Below, piece after piece: positions 45,438 to 53,493 of a stretch of DNA of 64,000 nucleotides. The stretch comes from Jeotgalibaca porci (GTDB lineage: Bacteria; Bacillota; Bacilli; Lactobacillales; Aerococcaceae): assembly GCF_011299095.1 (NCBI RefSeq), contig NZ_CP049889.1:1344501-1408500 (forward strand). Direction: 5' to 3'. The translations under genes were made by a program, and so were the position numbers. How positions within the stretch are numbered: position 1 is the first letter of the stretch; every line of letters begins with the position of its first letter. Below the pieces are notes generated by a model. It did not search any database, was not told the origin of the DNA, and was given only the letters and a program-made list of their open reading frames with translations.

Positions 45438-46340
45438 ATGGATATCCAACAATTATATTATTTTATAAACATCGTTGAATGCGACTACAACTTATCCTTG
45501 GCAGCTAAAAAAATTCATATCAGCCAACCTGCGCTCAGTCAGTTTATTTCAAATTTTGAAAATGAAAAAGACGTACAATTATTTAATCGTAAACAAGGAC
45601 GACTAAACAGTCTAACCCGAGCTGGTGAGATGATTTACCAGTACGCACTTCAAATCGTAAAACAACATGAAGAAATGCAAGAAATGGTTCGTGTTGAAGG
45701 TTTGAAGCAAAAAGGAACGATTCGTATCGGATTACCATCCTTGATTTTACGTGTCTATTTTTCTGACTATTTCCCAAATTTGGTTCTCAATAATCCCAAT
45801 GTGCATTTGGAAATTATTGAAAACGGAAGTAACGACTTGCGTAAAAAGCTGATTAATGGTGAAATTGATATTGCAATACTTATTGAACCAACCAGTTTAG
45901 ATACGAAGAACTATGAGCAGCATGTCATCCAGATAGATGAAATGGTTGCCTTCATGGATCCTAAAAATCCACTTGCTCAAAACGAAAAACTGGAATGGCA
46001 AGATCTAAAAGGCTACCCCATTGCGACATTTAATTCGACATTCATGACGAATCATTTGGTTACTCAGAAATTAGAAACGCATTCGACGGCGCATCAAATT
46101 CAATTCACGTCTTCTTCATGGGATTACCTGATTGAAACGACACGTAATAAAGATATCGTTGCTATTTTACCACGTCCAGTAGAAAAGTTTTTCCAGAGTG
46201 AACAGACTGATTTTCGACATTTCCGCGACTATATTCCTTTTAACTTTCATTTGTGCAGATCGTTTAAGAAGAAATATACATCAGTGGAAAACTTTGTATT
46301 CGATGATTTAATCAACTATTTTTATCAGCCGGTTGAATAA
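45438..46340 (+). CDS. LysR-type regulator
   Basis: 300-aa LysR regulator with helix-turn-helix LAAKKIHISQPALSQFIS (about 22-39) and an effector domain. It sits between the acyl-CoA operon and an acyl-CoA dehydrogenase-like gene, so it is the natural candidate to control one or both. ATG 45438 chosen because of the distance to AAAGG; ATG 45429 is nearly on top of the SD. The downstream gene starts 33 nt after the stop, so the two are probably one transcript. Confidence 0.87.
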   Translation: MDIQQLYYFINIVECDYNLSLAAKKIHISQPALSQFISNFENEKDVQLFNRKQGRLNSLTRAGEMIYQYALQIVKQHEEMQEMVRVEGLKQKGTIRIGLPSLILRVYFSDYFPNLVLNNPNVHLEIIENGSNDLRKKLINGEIDIAILIEPTSLDTKNYEQHVIQIDEMVAFMDPKNPLAQNEKLEWQDLKGYPIATFNSTFMTNHLVTQKLETHSTAHQIQFTSSSWDYLIETTRNKDIVAILPRPVEKFFQSEQTDFRHFRDYIPFNFHLCRSFKKKYTSVENFVFDDLINYFYQPVE

Positions 46341-46373
46341 AGTATAAAAAATTTGTAAAGGAAGGTTTGCTTT

Positions 46374-47501
46374 ATGGCAGCTTCAATGCGACTCAATAAT
46401 CCGGAACTCCAACGTAAATTGGAAGAGGTAGAGAACTATACAGAAGATACAATAGCAAGTATCGCGCGGTACTATGATGAAACTGAAGAATTTCCGCATG
46501 AACCGATGGAATACTTTTTCCAAAATGACTTTTTTTCGCTACTGACCTCCAATTCTGAAGAAGACTTGACGGTCTTTTTAGAGACGATTCGGATTGTTTC
46601 AAGTAAATTCGCCGCATTGGGCAGTATTTTGCTGACGCAAGGTTTCTACGCTGTTGTACCTCTGCATCAGTTCGGAACGGACGAGCAAAAGGCTATATAC
46701 TTACCTGACTTAATCAGTGGAACAAGCTATGGTGGGTTTGGTTTATCCGAGGAGAACGATTCCGGCGATCCAACCTACATTCATACCCTGGCGGTTGAAA
46801 CGCCCTTTGGATGGGTTATTAATGGAAATAAGAAGTATATTTCCAATGCGCCACTTGCAAGCGTTTTGCTAGTCGCAGCCCGTACCAAGAGTTTGGACGG
46901 CAGTGACGGGACCGGTATCTTTATTGTTGAAACAGATAGAAAAGGGTTAACTGTAACTGAGCCAATGGAGAAGACAGGTATCACATCGCTCCAAGTCGCT
47001 TCCGTTCAATTGCAACAAATTGAAGTCGCACACGATGCGTTATTGGGAAATACTCTTGAAGGGGTAGACCAAGTTACCTTTACTATGAATCTCATGAAAT
47101 TGTCGGTTGCGATGCAGGCAGTCGGTATCGCGCAAGGAGCATTTGCCAAAGGCCTTGAGCATATGAGTGTGGTCCGTAAGTTTGGAAACCGTCTTATTGA
47201 TAATCAGTCGACCCAAGAAAAAATGGCGGATATGAAGACGAGTATTTATTCTGCTGAAGCTTTCGTTCGTATGGTTATGACGGATACGCAGAATTCAATA
47301 GAAGTGGCGATGGCGAAGTTATTAACAGCCAATATTGCGTTGGAGGTAACGGAATCAATTATTCAACTGACAGGCGGTTATGGTTTCATGAAAGATAGCG
47401 ATATTGAACGTTATATTCGTGACGCAAATGTGACATCCATTTACGGGGGTTCCTCCAGATCGCAACGACGAATGATTACAGAGCCGTGGGTAAACAGCTA
47501 A
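46374..47501 (+). CDS. Acyl-CoA dehydrogenase homologue without catalytic Glu
   Basis: 375-aa protein with the acyl-CoA dehydrogenase fold: GFGLSEENDSGDP in place of the usual T-E-P/GSD motif, ISNAP, MSVVRKFGNRLIDNQ and YIRDANVTSIYGGSS at the end. The catalytic Glu expected in the IYEGT motif is Gly358. The alternative Glu of the isovaleryl/long-chain type (helix G, about residue 241) is also not Glu (MNLMKLSVA). It is therefore likely a non-dehydrogenase member or uses another base. It is co-transcribed with the LysR gene. Distant from the two operon copies in sequence. Confidence 0.8.
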   Translation: MAASMRLNNPELQRKLEEVENYTEDTIASIARYYDETEEFPHEPMEYFFQNDFFSLLTSNSEEDLTVFLETIRIVSSKFAALGSILLTQGFYAVVPLHQFGTDEQKAIYLPDLISGTSYGGFGLSEENDSGDPTYIHTLAVETPFGWVINGNKKYISNAPLASVLLVAARTKSLDGSDGTGIFIVETDRKGLTVTEPMEKTGITSLQVASVQLQQIEVAHDALLGNTLEGVDQVTFTMNLMKLSVAMQAVGIAQGAFAKGLEHMSVVRKFGNRLIDNQSTQEKMADMKTSIYSAEAFVRMVMTDTQNSIEVAMAKLLTANIALEVTESIIQLTGGYGFMKDSDIERYIRDANVTSIYGGSSRSQRRMITEPWVNS

Positions 47502-47515
47502 AAGAACTGAACTGA

Positions 47516-47553
47516 AAAATCGTGCGGAACCAGAACAGTTCGTACGGTTTTTT
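47516..47553 (+). terminator. Terminator after the third ACAD-like gene
   Basis: AATCGTGCGGAAC / GTTCGTACGGTT imperfect stem and T6. Confidence 0.7.
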
Positions 47554-47578
47554 ATTTTGCCCGGGAGTACAGTTCCAA

Positions 47579-47609
47579 CAAAAAAATCCTCGCAGAAGTA
47601 CGAGGATGT
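47579..47609 (-). terminator. Terminator of the Glu-rich protein gene
   Basis: On the minus strand ATCCTCG / CGAGGAT followed by TTTTTT, 13 nt beyond the stop codon. Confidence 0.85.
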
Positions 47610-47621
47610 TGTTTATTTATT

Positions 47622-48190
47622 TTATTCCCAACTGCCCGTCACAGGGTTAAGGTGAAAAGTTGCTTGACCTGTAGCGTCGTATTGGTAAATACCGACTAAA
47701 TTAGCATGCCCACCGTCAGGAGAATCTACGTAGAAATCATATTGGTAAATGTAGTTAGAAGGTGTAGAGACAATAAAATACTCGTAATCGAAAACAGGGT
47801 ACGCAGCCAGGATTGCTTCCAAACCCAAAACTGCAGCATCTTCTACATACCAAGTTGCAGAGACTTCAGGTGGTACCGGGTCTTCTTCTTCGGCAACGTC
47901 CTTTTGATGAATCATATCATATGTTTCGGGTTCTTCAGAAGCTCTGGTTTCCGTGATCTCTTGGACTTCAGGTTCTACATAAACTTCGACTTCTTCAGGT
48001 TCTACATAAATTTCGATTTCCGGCGCAACCTCAATAACTTCGATTTCTTCTTCAATAAACACAACTTGTTCGATGATAGGGGGTTCTACTAGGTACGCAT
48101 GAGCAGAGATGTTGTGTGCATCTTTGCCAGATAAACTCCCCCAGAAAATGAAATGCCAATTAGTGCAGTAAGCAATAAATATGTACGCAT
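47622..48190 (-). pseudogene. Secreted Glu-rich protein, frameshifted near the signal peptide
   Basis: The true start appears to be the ATG at 48190 (minus strand) with AGGAGGG 6 nt before it. It gives a clear signal peptide, MRTYLLLTALIGISFSGG, but that frame stops after 33 codons. The main frame, an acidic Glu/Val/Pro-rich linker with EVYVEPE-like repeats and a compact C-terminal domain ending FHLNPVTGSWE, joins it only if the G5 tract at 48138-48142 had six G. So the gene is interrupted by one missing base: a real mutation, a slipping (phase-variable) tract or a sequencing error. The longer minus frame starting at 48236 has no SD and no signal peptide. Function unknown. Confidence 0.65.
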
Positions 48191-48263
48191 ATCTTTCCCT
48201 CCTAATGAAAAAGTTATAAAATGGGACGATTATCATTCGTTAGTTGAACCTCCTTTAATCAAA

Positions 48264-48278
48264 TTGGAAGCGTTTACA
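48264..48278 (-). promoter_or_regulatory. cre site 1
   Basis: TTGGAAGCGTTTACA matches the full consensus WTGNAANCGNWNNCW at every position. It lies 74 nt before the true start of the frameshifted secreted protein gene. Confidence 0.75.
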
Positions 48279-48359
48279 TAATTGGATACGAAGTAAACTT
48301 CCTCACCTCTATTGTACTCTATTTTTCGCGATTCGTCATCTTTGAATGCAAATGATTCA

Positions 48360-48374
48360 TTGGAAACGTTATCT
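48360..48374 (-). promoter_or_regulatory. cre site 2
   Basis: TTGGAAACGTTATCT, also a full match to WTGNAANCGNWNNCW, 96 bp from the first site. The rest of the divergent gap 48191-48582 is AT-rich; TACAAT preceded by TGA at 48540 is a possible extended -10 for the + strand gene. Confidence 0.7.
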
Positions 48375-48582
48375 TTTTTAAGGTGATTAAAATAGTGTAA
48401 CATCGAGATAGTTATCTAGACAAGCTTCTAAAAAACTCATAAGAAATATGATAACGAATGCGATAGTTTAAATAATAATATTTTAAATAAAAGTGCAATA
48501 ATTTTACTTTCCCTCTTTTTTTTAAAAGGAAATCCATGATACAATTTTTCTTGCTTTACGATAATAAAAGGATGGTGTAAGA

Positions 48583-49389
48583 GTGACAATAAAGAAATTT
48601 TTACCAGTTTTACTTATTATTGTTGGTTTGTTTGGTTTGATCCCCTACAATGCACAAAATGACAAAAAAGAAATAACTATTCAGACACTCAGTCAGACAC
48701 ACGTCAATTACAAAGATGTAGAAACATACACCCAATTCATTGAACAACTCTCCAGCGAAGCACAAGAAACCGAAAAACAAAGACGATTATCCAATACAAA
48801 AATAGAACTTGAAAAAATTGCAAAAGCAAAAGCCGAAGAAGAAAAGAAAGTGGCTGAAGCGAAAAAAGCTGAAGAAGCTAAGAAGGCTCAACAAGCTGAA
48901 GAAGAAAGAATTGCCAAAGAAATTGCCGAAGAAGAAGCACGCGTCGCACAAGAAGTTGCAGCCGCAAGTGAGCCGGCTAATACACAGCCTGTTGTAACTG
49001 AAGTTGTTCAACAAGCCGCACCCGTACAAGCGCGTACAGATGGTTTCAACTTTAATGGTCGACATTTCGATATTGCATGGTTCTCTGGGTCAGGTCAAGT
49101 TCCAGCAGATTCGTATATCTATCGTTGGTCAACAGATCCAAGTCATTATTTAGTGGAAATGATGGGAGCCGCAGGTGGCGTTATTCGTGAGTTACACGTG
49201 GGATCACAAATTGTGATTGACGGACAACGCTATACCATTTTCCATATGCAGTCAGGCGTCGCGAATGATGAGAATGCCTACTACAACATGAAGGACGTGG
49301 GCGCAGCCCTAACCTTCCAAACATGCGACTATCAAATCGGTGCAAACGGCCGATACAATTTAACTATTTGGTATGCAAATCCTAGCTAA
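48583..49389 (+). CDS. Anchored coiled-coil protein with sortase-like C-terminal domain
   Basis: 268-aa surface protein: an N-terminal membrane anchor (6-22), a long charged Ala/Glu/Lys coiled coil (about 55-130), a Pro/Gln/Val linker, and a compact domain (153-268). That domain ends in LTFQTCD..GRYNLTIWYA, which looks like the sortase TLxTC...R active-site pattern (Cys248, Arg257). The sortase His would be expected near GAAGG (195-199), where there is none; His188, His205 and His221 are nearby alternatives. A sortase-related fold is my inference. GTG start with AAAGGATGG. Not an operon with the divergent secreted gene. Confidence 0.65.
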   Translation: MTIKKFLPVLLIIVGLFGLIPYNAQNDKKEITIQTLSQTHVNYKDVETYTQFIEQLSSEAQETEKQRRLSNTKIELEKIAKAKAEEEKKVAEAKKAEEAKKAQQAEEERIAKEIAEEEARVAQEVAAASEPANTQPVVTEVVQQAAPVQARTDGFNFNGRHFDIAWFSGSGQVPADSYIYRWSTDPSHYLVEMMGAAGGVIRELHVGSQIVIDGQRYTIFHMQSGVANDENAYYNMKDVGAALTFQTCDYQIGANGRYNLTIWYANPS

Positions 49390-49418
49390 TTGCTGTTTGC
49401 ATGGTAAAAGAACGAACG

Positions 49419-49456
49419 AAGAGGCCTGCTCAAACTTTTGAGCGGTCTTTTTTTCG
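49419..49456 (+). terminator. Terminator of the coiled-coil protein gene
   Basis: AGGCCTGCTCAAA / TTTGAGCGGTCTT followed by T7. Single hairpin related in its arm to the GCTCACTC family. Confidence 0.85.
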
Positions 49457-49563
49457 TGTTTTGGCCCACTCAGCGCAAATTTTTTTATTTGATAATAAGG
49501 ATGAAAAGTGTATGGCATGTGTGGCATAATACACGTATTGTGTGATTGGAAAGGAAGAATGAG

Positions 49564-50916
49564 ATGAAAATTATCATCGCTGGTGGCGGAAAAGTAGGAT
49601 CCGTTTTATGTGCGGAACTTGCCACCGAAGATAACGATATTATAATAATTGAAAAGAATGAAATGCGTCTCGAGCAGCTCATTAATAAAGTCGATGTTTC
49701 CGGTATTGTCGGGAATGGGGCAAGCATCGATATTCAAAAAGAAGCTGGTGTAGAAAATAGCCATATTTTTATTGCGGTGACACCTCAAGATGAAGTAAAC
49801 ATTATGGCATGTATCCTTGCCCAAAAATTGGGAGCGAAATACACTATTGCGCGTGTTCGTAACCCGGAATACTCCAAACATTTTGATTCATTCCGCGAAA
49901 GTCTTGGCGTTAGTCTAATGATTAACCCAGAAATGGAGTCAGCGCGCAGCATCGCCAAAATTATTAAATTCCCAGATATTTTAAGTATTCAATCATTTGC
50001 GAAAGATCAAGTTGAATTGATTGAATTAGAAGTTCAAAAAGACAGCCCATTGGCAAATATGTCGTTGAATGATTTTAGAACACGGTATGGGGAAATACTC
50101 GTTTGCACCATTCGTCGAAAAGGCGAGACGATTATTCCTTCCGGCCAAAACACTATTCGCATCGGAGACCATATCTATGTTTTAGGTAGTAAAACTACGA
50201 TTCGTAAATTCTATAAAAAAACAAGCCGGAAAACAAAAGACGTTCAGTCTGTCTTGATAATTGGTGGAGGACGTCTGACGTACTATTTATTGGATGTGCT
50301 TAAAGACTATCACATGGCTATCAAAGTAATCGAACAACATCGCGAAATTGCGGAAGATTTGAGTGCGAGTTATCCAAATGTCGAAATTATTCTCGGTGAT
50401 GGAACAGATCAAGATATTTTAATACAAGAAGGAATTGAAAACTATAATGCTTTTGTTAGTTTGACGGGAGTCGATGAAGAGAACATTATTGCCTCTCTCT
50501 ATGCCCTTCAACAAAGCGTTGATAAAGTCGTTACGAAAGTAAACAGAGAGATTCTATTGGGGATTTTCGATTCGTTAGGAATGGAATCAGTCATTACACC
50601 AAAGCGGGTCATTGCGAACTCCATACTCCGTTTTGTACGTAGTTTGGGTAATCCTTCCATTTCCGACGTTGAAGCCCTCTATCGCTTAGCAAATAATGAA
50701 GCAGAAGCCATTCAGTTCAAAGTTAAAAATGGTAGCAAGGCTGTTGGTATTCCCTTGGAAAAACTTGCGACCAGAGACAATCTGTTGGTTGCGTATATCA
50801 TCCGCAACCGTAAATTGATTATCCCTACAGGAAAAGATAGCATTCAGCCTTCTGACCAGGTCATTATCATCACCAAAGATAAATATTTCGATGACATTGA
50901 TGACATTTTAAGATAG
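49564..50916 (+). CDS. trkA: Trk K+ uptake NAD-binding protein TrkA
   Basis: 450-aa cytosolic gating subunit with two tandem RCK units. The first begins with the nucleotide motif GGGKVG (7-12), the second with IIGGGRLTYYLL near residue 230; each is followed by an RCK_C domain (GDHIYVLGSK and SDQVIIITKDK ends). It binds NAD(H)/ATP and opens TrkH. The start after AAGGA was chosen over an extension of 6 residues. trkH follows after 11 nt. Confidence 0.94.
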   Translation: MKIIIAGGGKVGSVLCAELATEDNDIIIIEKNEMRLEQLINKVDVSGIVGNGASIDIQKEAGVENSHIFIAVTPQDEVNIMACILAQKLGAKYTIARVRNPEYSKHFDSFRESLGVSLMINPEMESARSIAKIIKFPDILSIQSFAKDQVELIELEVQKDSPLANMSLNDFRTRYGEILVCTIRRKGETIIPSGQNTIRIGDHIYVLGSKTTIRKFYKKTSRKTKDVQSVLIIGGGRLTYYLLDVLKDYHMAIKVIEQHREIAEDLSASYPNVEIILGDGTDQDILIQEGIENYNAFVSLTGVDEENIIASLYALQQSVDKVVTKVNREILLGIFDSLGMESVITPKRVIANSILRFVRSLGNPSISDVEALYRLANNEAEAIQFKVKNGSKAVGIPLEKLATRDNLLVAYIIRNRKLIIPTGKDSIQPSDQVIIITKDKYFDDIDDILR

Positions 50917-50927
50917 GGGATGCTGGA

Positions 50928-52373
50928 GTGAATATAAAAATTGTTCGTTATGTGGTTGGACGCTTATTGCAAGTCGAAGCGCTCCTTTTAATTCTTCCTT
51001 TAATCGTGAGTTTCATATATGAAGAAGCAATCATCTATAAAATAAGCTTCTTCGCAGTCATTTTATTTTTGTTGATTGTGGGGCAAGTATTGGCATTTAA
51101 AATGCCAGATAATAAGCGCCTCACTGCCCGGGAAGGGTTTGTCATTGTAGCCCTGTCCTGGGTTTTATTCTCATTTTTTGGAGGTCTGCCCTTTGTTATT
51201 AATGGAGATATCCCGTCACTTGTGGATGCTTTTTTTGAAACGAGCAGTGGGTTTACGACGACGGGTTCCAGTATTTTAACGGATGTTGAAATACTGGCAC
51301 ATTCCAGTTTATTCTGGCGTAGTTTTACCCATTTAGTGGGTGGTATGGGAATTTTGGTATTTGCCTTGGCAATATTACCGAAAATCGATTCCCAATCCGT
51401 TAATATCATGAAGGCCGAAACACCCGGTCCCACATTTGGGAAATTGGTTTCGAAATTGTCCACATCTGCACGTATTCTCTATACTATTTATCTTGCCATG
51501 ACAGTTGTAGTTGTAGCACTTCTTTATTTCGGTGGTATGAACCTCTTTGATTCCTTGCTCCATTCATTTGGTGTAGCGGGAACAGGTGGATTTGGCATTC
51601 GAAACGGTAGCATAGCCCCTTACGAAACGCCTTATTTCGAATGGGTTATTGGCATAGGTATGCTCGTCTTCGGGATCAATTTTAATCTCATTTATCTCTT
51701 TTTACTCGGGAAATTCAAGCAAGTGTGGGAAAGCGAAGAATTGAAATGGTACATTTTAATCGTTACAGGTGCGGTTGGTTTGATTTGTATGAATTTATTC
51801 AGTACCTATCACTCTTTTTCAGTACTTATCCGGGATGTATTTTTTACGGTTTCTTCTATTATTACAACGACGGGTTTTTCAACGGCTGACTTTGGTAAAT
51901 GGCCACTCTTTTCCCAAACCATACTATTGTTGTTGATGTTTGTAGGAGCTTGTGCGGGTTCAACAGCAGGGGGATTGAAAGTATCTCGGGTAGTTGTTTA
52001 CGCCAAAATATTTGTTGCAGAAGTGAAAAGAATGGCTAATCCTAGCCGAATCGTTACCGTTTTGTACGATAAAAAACCTTTAAATAAAAACACCAAACAC
52101 AGTGTGGCAAACTACTTGATTATTTATTTCCTTCTTTTTGCAGGAATGCTCGTATTGCTAACATTGGATGTACCGGACTTCCTATCCGCATTTAGCGCAG
52201 TTGCTGCTACATTCAATAATATCGGACCAGCACTTGGGGTAGTAGGACCAGCCCATAGCTTTGCAGAATTAACAGATTTCTCTAAAATTATTCTATCCTT
52301 TGGTATGTTAGCGGGAAGATTAGAAATATTTCCAATATTGATTTTATTTTCGCCACGTACTTGGAAAAAATAA
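50928..52373 (+). CDS. trkH: Trk K+ uptake channel TrkH
   Basis: 481-aa membrane K+ channel of the Trk/Ktr/HKT superfamily. Four repeated M1-P-M2 units; selectivity-filter-like segments TSSGFTTTGSS, FGVAGTGGFG, TTTGFSTADFG and FNNIGPALG can be seen. The long 12-helix form fits TrkH rather than KtrB. GTG start. The trkAH operon ends in a terminator just before the DnaA-box region, facing the Ktr genes. Confidence 0.93.
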   Translation: MNIKIVRYVVGRLLQVEALLLILPLIVSFIYEEAIIYKISFFAVILFLLIVGQVLAFKMPDNKRLTAREGFVIVALSWVLFSFFGGLPFVINGDIPSLVDAFFETSSGFTTTGSSILTDVEILAHSSLFWRSFTHLVGGMGILVFALAILPKIDSQSVNIMKAETPGPTFGKLVSKLSTSARILYTIYLAMTVVVVALLYFGGMNLFDSLLHSFGVAGTGGFGIRNGSIAPYETPYFEWVIGIGMLVFGINFNLIYLFLLGKFKQVWESEELKWYILIVTGAVGLICMNLFSTYHSFSVLIRDVFFTVSSIITTTGFSTADFGKWPLFSQTILLLLMFVGACAGSTAGGLKVSRVVVYAKIFVAEVKRMANPSRIVTVLYDKKPLNKNTKHSVANYLIIYFLLFAGMLVLLTLDVPDFLSAFSAVAATFNNIGPALGVVGPAHSFAELTDFSKIILSFGMLAGRLEIFPILILFSPRTWKK

Positions 52374-52379
52374 CAGAGA

Positions 52380-52410
52380 AAAAGACACTATTATGGTGTC
52401 TTTTTTCTTT
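52380..52410 (+). terminator. Terminator of trkAH
   Basis: AAAAGACAC / GGTGTCTTTTTT with a short loop. Confidence 0.88.
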
Positions 52411-52412
52411 TT

Positions 52413-52760
52413 TGTGGATAAATATGAGGAAAAGTATTTAGCCCATGTGCGTAATCGGTTTAAACCCATCTAATCAGGTGTTTATCTCTCGAATAGTTAT
52501 CCACAGTTTCCCACAACGGATGTGCATAACCGTTGTCCATTTGTGAAAAAACGATGTCAAACGTTATATTATAAGTATAAAGTTTGTGAAAATAAGCTGG
52601 GCATAACTCGGAGATAACGAAAGAAACAAATAATTTCAGAAAACAACATCTTGATTAAAAAACGAAACCTCAACTAAATATGGTGGCGAACATGTGTACA
52701 TGTGGATAAGTATTGTGCATAACTTGTGGGGGAAGGTGGATAACACCAGAGTTATGCACA
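52413..52760. other. Cluster of DnaA boxes between convergent genes
   Basis: Three perfect boxes (TTATCCACA or its complement) at 52413-52421, 52497-52505 and 52701-52709. Three boxes of the form TTATGCACA lie at 52521-52529, 52714-52722 and 52752-52760, and one with a single mismatch at 52735-52743. The DNA is AT-rich and has no gene. It lies between the ends of trkH and ktrA. Gene direction on both sides argues against oriC itself; a DnaA-titrating or regulatory cluster is more likely. Confidence 0.75.
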
Positions 52761-52761
52761 T

Positions 52762-52804
52762 TAAAAAAGCCAGTTATGAACGTTATCAGTCCATAACTGG
52801 CTTT
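52762..52804 (-). terminator. Terminator of the ktrB-ktrA unit
   Basis: Minus-strand stem AAAGCCAGTTATG / CATAACTGGCTTT followed by TTT. Confidence 0.85.
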
Positions 52805-52810
52805 CCAAAA

Positions 52811-53479
52811 TTAATTGAGTTGATTCAAATAATCCACTTGTTCGAATTTATCCGATTCCGTTATACCGACCAATACAAAATCTTTGGCAATCGGTTCATT
52901 CGGGTCAAATGAAACCACGAGCTTGCCCAATTTATTGCGGCGCATACCAATAATGTTAATGTCGTATTTACGACGCAAATCGAGTTGGATCAAACTCTTT
53001 CCAATCCAACGTTCGGGCGGATAGAATTCCACAACTGAAGTGGAGTCGTCCAAACGAACAATATCTTCAATATTCGTACGCAATAGATTCTTGGCAACAC
53101 GCACGCCAGATTCTTTTTCAGGCTGAACCACAATGGTGGAACCAATTTCTTCTAATACTTCGCGGTAGTTTTTATTTTTTGCTTTTGCAATAATATGCTT
53201 AATACCAAGCTTTTTACAGTTCAAAACGCCAAGCACACTTGCCTCTAAATACGTCCCCGTTGCGATAACCACTGCATCACAGTCTTCCAATCCAATCGTA
53301 CGTAGCAACTCGATATCAGTAAAATCACCGACAACACCTTTAGCAATATATGGTTCAATCCGATTGACGTTTTCTTCGTATTTATCAACTGCGATTACAT
53401 CACTACCGAACTCCGACAACGTTTTGGCAATAGTAGATCCGAAGATACCTAGCCCCAGGATACCAATTAATTTACTCAT
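52811..53479 (-). CDS. ktrA: Ktr K+ uptake regulatory subunit KtrA
   Basis: 222-aa RCK protein: N-terminal nucleotide-binding domain with GLGIFGS (9-15) and an acidic strand end VDKYEEN, then an RCK_C domain (about 137-222). It forms an octameric ring on KtrB and gates it with ATP/ADP; in Firmicutes the RCK_C domain also binds c-di-AMP, which closes the channel. SD TTAGGAGAG. It starts 14 nt after ktrB, in the same transcript. Confidence 0.93.
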   Translation of the reverse strand: MSKLIGILGLGIFGSTIAKTLSEFGSDVIAVDKYEENVNRIEPYIAKGVVGDFTDIELLRTIGLEDCDAVVIATGTYLEASVLGVLNCKKLGIKHIIAKAKNKNYREVLEEIGSTIVVQPEKESGVRVAKNLLRTNIEDIVRLDDSTSVVEFYPPERWIGKSLIQLDLRRKYDINIIGMRRNKLGKLVVSFDPNEPIAKDFVLVGITESDKFEQVDYLNQLN

Positions 53480-53493
53480 TGTATGATTCTCTC

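Noticed and set aside
48191-48236. Upstream start for the Glu-rich protein in its main frame
   Set aside because: No SD and no signal peptide; the start with both is in another frame at 48190.
48787-49065. Minus-strand Phe/Cys-rich frame
   Set aside because: It is the complement of the Lys/Glu coiled-coil codons of the gene at 48583.
52413-52760. Chromosomal origin oriC
   Set aside because: No dnaA or dnaN nearby, and genes on the left converge on it instead of leading away.
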